From assembly GCA_022572485.1 (NCBI GenBank), contig JACZVU010000138.1, positions 1 through 7,262 on the forward strand: 7,262 nt of DNA, written 5' to 3'. Below, one piece after another: positions 1-5,716 of the stretch (position 1 is the first letter of the stretch; every line of letters starts with the position of its first letter). The DNA is from Myxococcales bacterium. GTDB taxonomy: Bacteria > Myxococcota_A > UBA9160 > SMWR01. Under the pieces are notes generated by a model. That model saw only the letters and a list, made by a program, of their open reading frames with translations. It did not search any database and was not told the DNA's origin. The translations under genes and the position numbers were made by a program.

Positions 1-614
1 ACGCCGAGGACCCGCGCACTTCGGGCGAGGATGCGCTCGAGGTCTTTCGAAGGGTAGTACTCGAGGCGTGCCGACCAACCAAATCGGTCCCGTAACGGAG
101 AGGTCAGCAACCCCGCGCGGGTGGTCGCACCAATCAACGTGAAGCGCGGCAGATCCAGGCGGACCGATTGAGCACCCGCACCCTGCCCGATCATGATGTC
201 GAGTTTGAAATCCTCCATCGCCGGGTAGAGAATTTCCTCTATCGAGGCGGACATCCGGTGAATCTCATCGATGAACAGCACTTCATCCGGCTGGAGATTC
301 GAAAGTATCGCCGCCAGATCTCCGGGTCTCTCGATGGCAGGTCCGCTCGTCACGCGGATCGAAGCGCCCATCTCATTGGCGACGACGTGGGCGAGTGAGG
401 TCTTGCCGAGGCCTGGCGGACCGTGAAAGAGCAGGTGGTCGAGCGCTTCACCGCGATCGCGCGCCGCGCGGATGAACACCGCGAGGTTTTCGCGCAGTCG
501 ATCCTGGCCAATCATCTCGTCGAGGGTGGTCGGCCTGAGGCGAGCCTCGAGCGCCTCTTCGCCCGGCAGCGCGACGCCCGACAGCGGTCCGACCTCCTCA
601 CGCGCGAGCGTCAT
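1..614 (-). CDS. ruvB: Holliday junction branch-migration ATPase RuvB, 3' end outside window
   Basis: RuvB is the hexameric AAA+ motor that, loaded by RuvA, drives branch migration of Holliday junctions. My minus-strand translation gives about 204 residues with no internal stop and runs off the left edge, so roughly the C-terminal 40% (end of the AAA+ lid and the winged helix, going by the usual ~340 aa) is missing. Visible motifs: [12 protein letters not shown] near residues 26-37, Walker A GPPGLGKT at 65-72, Walker B LFIDEIH at 113-119, [14 protein letters not shown] at 130-143, sensor-1 region GATTRAG at 162-168, and PLRDRFG at 173-179, which carries the arginine-finger region. The start ATG (614-612) overlaps the ruvA stop TGA as ATGA, the usual sign of coupled translation, and fixes the start. 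All ATPase motifs present look intact. The identification is secure; only completeness is unknown. Confidence 0.96.
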   Translation of the reverse strand, partial: MTLAREEVGPLSGVALPGEEALEARLRPTTLDEMIGQDRLRENLAVFIRAARDRGEALDHLLFHGPPGLGKTSLAHVVANEMGASIRVTSGPAIERPGDLAAILSNLQPDEVLFIDEIHRMSASIEEILYPAMEDFKLDIMIGQGAGAQSVRLDLPRFTLIGATTRAGLLTSPLRDRFGWSARLEYYPSKDLERILARSARVLG

Positions 615-1231
615 TTCATCAACATCCGCAACGAACCTCGAACGAGCCTCTCGAGGGTCGGGTCATCCTCGACCTCCTTCACTGCACGGGTCAGTGCGAG
701 ATCCGCTTGCTGCCTGGAATAGCCGAGATTCAGCAGCGCCGACAATGCTTGCCCCAGGGAGGTCGTCGACGGATCGTCGCCTTCTGGCGGTGGCTGCAAT
801 GCTCCTGCAGAAGCCAGCGACGCTGCAAGTTCTCCAGTTCGATCGCGGAGTTCGACCAAGATGCGCTCCGCCATCTTGCTTCCGACGCCGGGTGCCGCGC
901 GAAGAACCTCCACCTTGCCCAGTTGAATGGCCTCGAATAACTCCGCTGGCGAAATTCCCGAGAGTACGGTCTGGGCGAGCTTGGGCCCGACCCGATTGGC
1001 GCGTAGCAACAGGGTAAACGCCGCACGCTCGCTCTCCGTGAGAAAACCGAACAGCTGGATCGCGCTCTCGCGCGCGTGCGTGTAGATCCGGAGCACAACA
1101 GGCTCGCCCTCATCGGGGAGCTCCGTGAAGGTCGACAACGGAATGTTGACCTGGTAACCGACACCGCCCACGTCGACGACGACACCGGTGGGTGCGACGT
1201 CGCGCAGCACTCCCTCCAGCCGCGCGATCAC
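611..1231 (-). CDS. ruvA: Holliday junction DNA-binding protein RuvA
   Basis: RuvA tetramers bind the four-way junction and load RuvB rings. The protein is 206 aa, close to the family's usual ~200. N-terminal OB-fold at about 1-63 (MIARLEGVL, then DVGGVGYQV near 20-28). Two helix-hairpin-helix motifs follow: [13 protein letters not shown] at 80-92 and [16 protein letters not shown] at 113-128. A linker of about 25 residues with PPP leads to the C-terminal RuvB-binding three-helix domain (about 156-206, with [16 protein letters not shown]). The start is GTG (1231-1229), overlapping the ruvC stop as GTGA, and the stop overlaps the ruvB start. Two departures from E. coli RuvA by ungapped alignment: the acidic-pin pair E55-D56 is E55-S56 here, and the first glycine of HhH1 (G80) is arginine. 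Everything else is typical, so function is very likely retained. Confidence 0.96.
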   Translation of the reverse strand: MIARLEGVLRDVAPTGVVVDVGGVGYQVNIPLSTFTELPDEGEPVVLRIYTHARESAIQLFGFLTESERAAFTLLLRANRVGPKLAQTVLSGISPAELFEAIQLGKVEVLRAAPGVGSKMAERILVELRDRTGELAASLASAGALQPPPEGDDPSTTSLGQALSALLNLGYSRQQADLALTRAVKEVEDDPTLERLVRGSLRMLMK

Positions 1232-1764
1232 GGCGCCCGCCTCACCCGCAACGCAGAGCGTCTCGCGGGCAAACGGATCGCTTGGGTCAGCGCGCCAATT
1301 CTCCCGGCGTTCGCGTGACAGATCGCGGCGGCGAGCGCGTCCGCGGCATCCTGGGCGGGCGGGCGATCCAACTCGAGCAATCTCCGAACCATCTTCTGCA
1401 CCTGGGCCTTGCCGGCCCGTCCGCTTCCGGTCACAGCCAGTTTGATGCGCGACGCCGAATATTCGACGACCGCTCTGCCACCCGCACCCACCGCAGCCAG
1501 CGCGACACCCCGAGCCTGCCCGAGCACCAACGCCGACCGCGCGCTCACAGAGACAAAGACCTGTTCGATCACCGCGGCGTCGGGCGCGTGATCGCGCACC
1601 ACCTCGCTGATGGATTGATGCAGGTAGTGGAGACGTTCGGCCAGCGACAAGCGTGGCGACGGGCGGAGTGTTCCATGGGCGACGTGAATCAGCCTGCCGG
1701 CCTCCGAGTCGACGATGCCGAAACCGGTGACTGCCGAACCCGGATCGATTCCGAGGATGCGCAT
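1228..1764 (-). CDS. ruvC: Holliday junction resolvase RuvC
   Basis: RuvC is the dimeric Mg2+-dependent endonuclease (RNase H fold) that cuts the Holliday junction symmetrically after RuvAB branch migration. The protein is 178 aa, family usual ~160-190. The four acidic catalytic residues are visible: D7 in ILGIDPGSAVTGFG, E67 in VIEQVF, and D139 and D142 in QDAADALAAAICH. SARSALVLGQARGVAL at 75-90 and YSASRIKLAVTGSGRAGKAQV at 102-122 are the expected dimer and DNA-contact segments. The start ATG (1764-1762) has a GAGGT Shine-Dalgarno on the minus strand about 5 nt upstream. The last 20 residues are arginine-rich and variable. It is separated from yebC by 137 bases and overlaps ruvA by 4. Confidence 0.97.
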   Translation of the reverse strand: MRILGIDPGSAVTGFGIVDSEAGRLIHVAHGTLRPSPRLSLAERLHYLHQSISEVVRDHAPDAAVIEQVFVSVSARSALVLGQARGVALAAVGAGGRAVVEYSASRIKLAVTGSGRAGKAQVQKMVRRLLELDRPPAQDAADALAAAICHANAGRIGALTQAIRLPARRSALRVRRAP

Positions 1765-1901
1765 CGAGACCTCACGCCCGCGACCGGCGAATCCTACGGT
1801 AAACCCGTGGTGCGCCAGATTGCTTCAATCTCGGAGGAAGGGAGGCGCTCTGAGTCTAGCAAGCGAGGCGAGGGACGCGCATCGCCAGATCCAGCCGTCG
1901 G
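1765..1901 (-). other. yebC-ruvC intergenic gap
   Basis: These 137 bases lie between the yebC TAG stop (1904-1902) and the ruvC start. Apart from the ruvC Shine-Dalgarno (GAGGT on the minus strand) I see no convincing sigma-70 promoter, no hairpin followed by a T-run, and no small ORF with a good start. The gap is wider than the coupled ruvC/ruvA/ruvB junctions, so ruvCAB could have its own promoter, but the sequence does not show one. Confidence 0.4.
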
Positions 1902-2651
1902 CTAACCGGCGAATTTCGCCAGATCCTCATCGGAGATGGCGAAATTCGCGTAGACGTGCTGCACATCGTCGAGGTCGTCCAGTGTGTCGGTCAGACTCAG
2001 CATCGACTCCGCCTCGGCCCCCCCCACCGCAACCGTGGTGGTCGGCTCCATCTCGATACCCACCCGCTCGGGCTTGAAACCGGCCGCCAACAGCTCGCGC
2101 TTGAGCGCTTCGAAACCCAGCGGTGCGACGACCACCTCGATATTGGCGTCGTCCTCGATGACATCGTCCGCACCCGCTTCGAGAGCGTCCTCGAGCAACT
2201 TGTCCACATCGACTCGCGAGCGAGCAAAGCTTAGAACGCCTCGTTTTTCGAATAGATAGCTGACGCAGCCGCTCGCCCCGAGGTTGCCGCCGTGCTTCGT
2301 GAGAATGTGGCGGATATCCCCAACGGTGCGGTTCTTGTTGTCCGTAAGCGCCTCGATGTAGATGGCGACACCACCGGGGCCATAGCCCTCGTAGACCACC
2401 TCTTCGTAGGCTTCGCCCTCACCCGCACCCGTGCCCTTCGCGATCGCCCGCTCGATGTTGTCCTTGGGCATGTTCGCCGAACGCGCCTTTTCACAGCTCA
2501 GGCGGAGGCGGGGATTGGAATCGACATCGCCTCCCCCCATGCGGGCCGCGGTCGCAATCTCGCGGATCAATTTGGTGAAAACCTTGCCGCGCTTGGCATC
2601 TGCGGCGCCCTTTTTGCGCTTGATGGTGGACCACTTCGAATGACCTGACAT
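1902..2651 (-). CDS. yebC: YebC/PmpR family protein (TACO1-like)
   Basis: YebC-family proteins were long annotated as transcriptional regulators. More recent work, and the mitochondrial homologue TACO1, point to a role on the ribosome, helping translation of proline-rich stretches. The protein is 249 aa, family usual ~240-250. Diagnostic segments: MSGHSKWSTIKRKKGAADAKR at the N terminus, FTKLIREIATAAR at 25-37, NPRLRLSCEKARSANMPKDN at 46-65, YEGYGPGGVAIYIEALTDN at 87-105, and GGNLGASGCVSYLFEKRG at 121-138, with the C terminus ending in YANFAISDEDLAKFAG. The start ATG (2651-2649) has a GGAGA Shine-Dalgarno on the minus strand about 5 nt upstream. It is the first gene of the minus-strand cluster ahead of ruvCAB, a common bacterial arrangement, and is transcribed away from the Hsp70 gene. 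The exact molecular role in this organism cannot be told from sequence. Confidence 0.96.
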   Translation of the reverse strand: MSGHSKWSTIKRKKGAADAKRGKVFTKLIREIATAARMGGGDVDSNPRLRLSCEKARSANMPKDNIERAIAKGTGAGEGEAYEEVVYEGYGPGGVAIYIEALTDNKNRTVGDIRHILTKHGGNLGASGCVSYLFEKRGVLSFARSRVDVDKLLEDALEAGADDVIEDDANIEVVVAPLGFEALKRELLAAGFKPERVGIEMEPTTTVAVGGAEAESMLSLTDTLDDLDDVQHVYANFAISDEDLAKFAG

Positions 2652-2680
2652 GGTTTCTCCAGGCGAGGCGCCTTGTTAGC

Positions 2681-2703
2681 ACTTGGCTGGATCGAGGCCA
2701 AGT
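2681..2703. repeat. inverted repeat ACTTGGC-N9-GCCAAGT
   Basis: Perfect 7-bp arms (2681-2687 and 2697-2703) are separated by 9 bases, lying 30-52 bases upstream of the yebC start codon. The arm-spacer geometry suits a dimeric repressor operator; in yebC mRNA it could also fold as a 5' UTR hairpin. The overlapping stretch from 2676 resembles a CIRCE element: TTAGCACTT matches 8 of 9 positions of the left arm, and the right arm at the correct 9-base spacing matches 5 of 9. The repeat itself is seen directly; a function as operator is inference. Confidence 0.5.
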
Positions 2704-2811
2704 TATCGGACTCGAAGGCTTTTTGGGATTCACGGCCCTCCAAGCCCGGATTCCCCGAGGGGACAGGGCCTCCGCTGTAAAAGAAACCGGGCCGACAACC
2801 ACGCGCACCGC

Positions 2812-2839
2812 TTGAGCAAAGGGAAATTCTGCCGATACC
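2812..2839 (+). promoter_or_regulatory. weak candidate promoter for the Hsp70-like gene
   Basis: TTGAGC (2812-2817) and GATACC (2834-2839) are separated by 16 bases. The -35 box matches TTGACA at 4 of 6 positions and the -10 box matches TATAAT at 3 of 6. The leader would be about 80 bases. CTTGAG followed by CCGAT also faintly resembles a sigma-32 heat-shock promoter, but the spacing is longer than the usual 13-14. Evidence is poor; listed only because no better candidate exists on this strand. Confidence 0.15.
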
Positions 2840-2923
2840 GATGACGACACGGGTGGGCGAGACCCGACCGCCAACCACAAGGCTGGGCGGCAATACCCAA
2901 GTTGCAGCGGGGAAAAGGCGGCA

Positions 2924-5032
2924 ATGTCCGAAATCGCGATCGGAATCGACCTTGGAACGAGCAACTCCTGCGTCGCGATCCGAGACGGGGGCACCACGAC
3001 TGTACTCGCCAACGCCTACGGTGAGCGGACCACCGCGAGTGTCGTCTTTTTCCAGGAGGGCGGGTCGATCTCGGTCGGCAACGCGGCACGCGCGGGTCTC
3101 ATCCACGACCCCGTCCGGACCATCGCGTCCGCGAAGAGATTGATCGGGCGCTTCTACGGCTCCGAAGAAGTGAAGAAAGCCCAGGCGATCTGCTCCTACA
3201 AGATCGCCGAAGGCGACAACTACGGCGTCATCATCGAAGTCGAAGATGAGCAGTTCACGCTCCCGGAAATCTCGGCGATGATTCTGCGAGAGATGAAGAC
3301 CGTAGCCGAGACGCAGATCGGGCAGAGCATCTCGAAGGCGGTCATCACGGTTCCCGCCTACTTCAACGACAATCAACGGCAGGCGACCAAAGATGCCGGG
3401 CGAATCGCCGGCCTCGAAGTGCTGAGAATCCTCAATGAACCGACTGCAGCTGCACTCGGGTACGGATTCGGGAAAGGGCTCCGCCAAAAGGTCGCGGTCT
3501 GGGATCTCGGCGGCGGAACCTTCGACATTTCCATACTCGAGATCGGCGACGACGTATTCGAAGTCCTCGCAACCTGCGGCGACACGTTCCTCGGAGGAGA
3601 CGATTTCGACGATCGCCTCATCGATCTGCTGGCAGACGAATTCCTGAGTAAACACAACATCAGGCTCCGGAGCGATCCCTTTGCATTGGAAAAACTCAAG
3701 GTGGCTGCCGAGGGAGCCAAGAAGGCCCTGTCGACCGATGAAGAAGTGGCGATCCGGATTCCGGACGTGATCGCCGGGCCGGACGGGCAGCCTCTTTCAA
3801 TCGAGCGAACCCTCACGATCAGTGAATACGCGAAGCTGGTTCACGATCTGATCCAGCGCACCTTCGGAGTCTGCGACGCGGCTCTCTCACAGGCGGGCGT
3901 GGTTGCGCGAGACCTCGATGGTGTGATTCTCGTCGGCGGGCCCACGCGACTTCCACTGATTCGAAATGCCGTGAGGGAATATTTTCAGCAGGAACCCCAA
4001 ACCAATGTCGACCCCGATGAGGTGGTCGCGATAGGAGCCGCGATTCACGCGGCATCACTCGTGAACCCCGCGAGCGATGACGCGTTTCTGCTCGACGTCA
4101 CTCCGCTTTCCTTGCGCATCGGCGTGGCCGGTGGCCTCGCTGAATCCATCATCGAACGCAACACTCCGGTGCCCATCGAGCAGACGCGGAGATTCACCAC
4201 GTTCAAGGATTATCAGGAATCCGTGGACATCCGCATCTATCAGGGTGAATCCCGCAACGTTCAGGAAAACGAGCTTCTCGGTCAGTTCATCTTCTCGGGT
4301 TTCAAAAAAGCGCGCCGGGGTGAATCGTCGATCGACATCACCTTCGAGATCAACGCAGACGGCATCGTGGAGGTGAAGGCGACGGATCTCGCAACGGGAA
4401 AACAGGCTTCCACTCGCATCACGCTCTCTGCGGGATTGTCGGAAGGCGACATCGAGACCATCCTCCAATCAAGCCGAACGGATCGCGTGACTTCGACGCT
4501 CGCCCAACCTACACAGAACGGACAGCCGGTCCATTCCGACGAGGCCCTCACACCGAAGCCGGCCCATTCCGATGAGACGCTCACACCGAAGCCGGTCGCC
4601 CATTCCGATGAGACGCTCACACCGAAAGAGGCAAGGCTGGACACCGCCACAGAGGCCCTCGCGAGCGACGCGCCGCAACCCGTGGCAATCGCGGAACCCA
4701 AAAGAAAATCGGTCGAACCCAAGCCCACGCTCCGATCGCCCGAAATGGACAATTCGACCACCGACAAGATCAAAAATCCGCCCTCGCTCATCAACGACGA
4801 CCTGCTGCCAGAATCCGACGACCTGCTGGAACTCGAGGGGCTAGAAGACGTGAAACTCACGCCGGCCGCGACCGAGCCGCCACCCGGTGGAAAGATCACG
4901 GCGATCGACGAAGACCTCACAATCACCACTCCGACCATCGACGAACCCGATCCCGCAGAGCCGGAGGGCGACTTGTTCGAACGGCCCGGCACAGACCTGT
5001 TGGAAGCCGACGGCGACGAAACGAAGGCCTAG
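2924..5032 (+). CDS. DnaK/Hsp70 paralogue lacking the helical lid, with a long acidic repeat-bearing tail
   Basis: A cytoplasmic Hsp70 ATPase chaperone, 702 aa (E. coli DnaK 638). Nucleotide-binding domain at 1-385: phosphate loop [14 protein letters not shown] at 6-19, K71 in [27 protein letters not shown] at 143-162, [11 protein letters not shown] at 171-181, [10 protein letters not shown] at 194-203 with T199 at the catalytic threonine, and [10 protein letters not shown] at 335-344. The interdomain linker LLDVTPLSL (389-397) is intact, so allosteric coupling is expected. A substrate-binding beta domain follows to about 505. Similarity to DnaK stops just after [10 protein letters not shown] (504-513), the start of helix A; no lid helices follow. 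Residues 519-702 are low-complexity, proline-rich and then acidic, with a threefold HSDE(A/T)LTPK repeat (537-569) and DDLL motifs at 625-628 and 632-635. By alignment the hydrophobic arch (M404/A429 in DnaK) is A402/F427. AAGG at 2915-2918 supports the start. It is followed after 3 bases by a J-domain gene, its probable co-chaperone. I infer a specialised paralogue rather than the housekeeping DnaK; its client is unknown. Confidence 0.95.
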   Translation: MSEIAIGIDLGTSNSCVAIRDGGTTTVLANAYGERTTASVVFFQEGGSISVGNAARAGLIHDPVRTIASAKRLIGRFYGSEEVKKAQAICSYKIAEGDNYGVIIEVEDEQFTLPEISAMILREMKTVAETQIGQSISKAVITVPAYFNDNQRQATKDAGRIAGLEVLRILNEPTAAALGYGFGKGLRQKVAVWDLGGGTFDISILEIGDDVFEVLATCGDTFLGGDDFDDRLIDLLADEFLSKHNIRLRSDPFALEKLKVAAEGAKKALSTDEEVAIRIPDVIAGPDGQPLSIERTLTISEYAKLVHDLIQRTFGVCDAALSQAGVVARDLDGVILVGGPTRLPLIRNAVREYFQQEPQTNVDPDEVVAIGAAIHAASLVNPASDDAFLLDVTPLSLRIGVAGGLAESIIERNTPVPIEQTRRFTTFKDYQESVDIRIYQGESRNVQENELLGQFIFSGFKKARRGESSIDITFEINADGIVEVKATDLATGKQASTRITLSAGLSEGDIETILQSSRTDRVTSTLAQPTQNGQPVHSDEALTPKPAHSDETLTPKPVAHSDETLTPKEARLDTATEALASDAPQPVAIAEPKRKSVEPKPTLRSPEMDNSTTDKIKNPPSLINDDLLPESDDLLELEGLEDVKLTPAATEPPPGGKITAIDEDLTITTPTIDEPDPAEPEGDLFERPGTDLLEADGDETKA
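4532..4630 (+). repeat. in-frame tandem repeat encoding HSDE(A/T)LTPK, three copies
   Basis: Three 30-base units start at 4532, 4565 and 4601, with periods of 33 and 36 bases, all in frame with the Hsp70-like gene (residues 537-546, 548-557, 560-569). The second and third units are identical over their first 28 bases and share the preceding GCC codon, so their duplication looks recent. The first differs by a few substitutions, including Ala for Thr. Linkers are A and VA. Copy number may vary between strains through replication slippage. Confidence 0.9.
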
Positions 5033-5035
5033 AGA

Positions 5036-5560
5036 ATGGCCAACCTCGCTCCTACGGAGATCATGGCTCTCGCTGGGATCCTCGGAGAACTCGACTACTA
5101 CCAGTTGTTCCACCTGAGCTCCGACGCCAAGACGAGCGACATCAAACGAGCCTATCACGCAACATCACGCGCATTTCATCCCGACAGCAATCGGCATCAG
5201 GAAGCCGAGGTCCGCCGGGCCATTGACGAGATTGCCAAGCGAGTCAGCGAAGCTTATTCCATCTTGCGCAACCCGCGCCGCCGGAAGGCTTACGACCAAC
5301 AGATCGCAGCCAAAACTGGCGTGAGGATGCAGCTCGCAGAAGCGGAGGCGGCCGGCAGCCGCAAGCAAACCGAGACTCGAGAAGGGCGCACGCCACAAGG
5401 GCGCCAGTATTTCAACATGGCGAGCGCCAACCTCCGAAAAGCTGACTTCGCCAGTGCTGTCCGAAACCTACAGACAGCCGTCACCTTCGAGCCAGACAAC
5501 GCCTATTTCAAGGAGCAGCTGGCGGAAGCGCGCAAGAAGATGGACGCCAAGCGTCCATAG
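5036..5560 (+). CDS. J-domain (DnaJ-type) co-chaperone with C-terminal TPR-like segment
   Basis: J-domain proteins stimulate Hsp70 ATPase activity and deliver clients. The protein is 174 aa, with J domain at about 19-90: LDYYQLFHL at the start, basic helix II IKRAYHATSRAF (36-47), the essential HPD tripeptide at 48-50, helix III about 61-78, and NPRRRKAYDQQ (79-89) matching the usual DPxKRxxYD. A charged Ala/Glu-rich linker (about 96-120) leads to GRQYFNMASANLRKADFAS and following residues (122-155), which fits one TPR with a second partial helix to 170. The Gly/Phe region, zinc finger and DnaJ C-terminal domains are absent, so this is a class C J-protein. There is no signal peptide or membrane segment. 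The start lies 3 bases after the Hsp70-like stop, with GAAGG in the end of that gene as likely ribosome site, so translation is probably coupled. Pairing with the upstream Hsp70 is inferred from this adjacency and the HPD motif. An alternative start at M10 (5063) has GGAG only 3 bases away and is less likely. Confidence 0.93.
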   Translation: MANLAPTEIMALAGILGELDYYQLFHLSSDAKTSDIKRAYHATSRAFHPDSNRHQEAEVRRAIDEIAKRVSEAYSILRNPRRRKAYDQQIAAKTGVRMQLAEAEAAGSRKQTETREGRTPQGRQYFNMASANLRKADFASAVRNLQTAVTFEPDNAYFKEQLAEARKKMDAKRP

Positions 5561-5716
5561 CGCTGCCTGATCAAGGCGCCAACCAGCCCGGAGCTGAATC
5601 GAAACGCACACCGCGTGCAGAAATGCGCAGAGCATCGCGTCTTTGAGCGGTTCATCGGGCGAGAAACGACCTTCAGGCGAGGGAGATATTGGTTGCCGGC
5701 CGAGGAAGCGGCTCGT
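5561..5716 (+). other. intergenic gap between J-domain gene and cytochrome lipoprotein gene
   Basis: In these 156 bases I see no hairpin with T-run terminator and no convincing -35/-10 pair. The last 36 bases hold two possible ribosome-binding sites, one for the ATG at 5717 and one for a TTG at 5693. The gap is too wide to assume the downstream gene is in the same operon as the chaperone pair, and too poor in signals to exclude it. Confidence 0.4.
5681..5695 (+). promoter_or_regulatory. GGGAG Shine-Dalgarno and possible alternative TTG start
   Basis: GGGAG at 5681-5685 is 7 bases before an in-frame TTG (5693-5695). Starting there would add MPAEEAAR in front of the methionine at 5717, placing two acidic residues in the signal-peptide n-region. 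The ATG has its own GAGGA at 5702-5706, 10 bases upstream, and gives a normal short n-region (MLRYVHAR), so the ATG is preferred. Confidence 0.3.

Larger units (their letters stand above)
2652..2923. promoter_or_regulatory. divergent promoter region between yebC and the Hsp70-like gene
   Basis: These 272 bases separate two genes transcribed away from each other and must hold promoters for both unless either is read from afar. Direct observations: a 7-9-7 inverted repeat at 2681-2703; a short perfect palindrome of 5-bp arms with a 2-base centre at 2752-2763; an AAGG Shine-Dalgarno at 2915-2918, 5 nt before the Hsp70 ATG; and a GGAGA Shine-Dalgarno for yebC on the minus strand. No tRNA, small ORF or clear terminator was found. 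Promoter boxes are only weakly supported. Confidence 0.55.

Noticed and set aside
1192..1905. 237-codon plus-strand open frame
   Set aside because: It covers ruvC on the opposite strand, where all four catalytic acids are in frame; its own composition is Arg/Pro/His-rich with no motif.
2701..2750. tRNA-like TTCGAGTCC on the minus strand
   Set aside because: The flanking bases do not form a T-stem and no acceptor or anticodon arm can be drawn.
2885..2908. Sigma-54 promoter (GG ... TTGCA) before the Hsp70-like gene
   Set aside because: The distance between GG and GC is 13 bases rather than the required 10, and it would overlap the ribosome-binding region.
2567..3655. 362-codon open frame on the minus strand
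   Set aside because: It lies antisense to the start of yebC's coding region, the intergenic region and the Hsp70 ATPase domain, all of which are explained by well-conserved proteins. Its translation has no recognisable motif. It is a by-product of GC-rich codon bias.
4532..4630. Possible CRISPR-like array
   Set aside because: Units are 30 bases with linkers of only 3-6 bases, all in frame inside a coding region; there are no spacers. It is a protein repeat.
4282..4992. 236-codon Ser-rich open frame on the minus strand
   Set aside because: It is antisense to the Hsp70 beta domain and repeat tail, and its Ser-rich repeats simply mirror the HSDE repeat on the other strand.
5561..5716. Terminator after the J-domain gene
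   Set aside because: Only short GC-rich partial repeats are present, without a stable stem or T-run.
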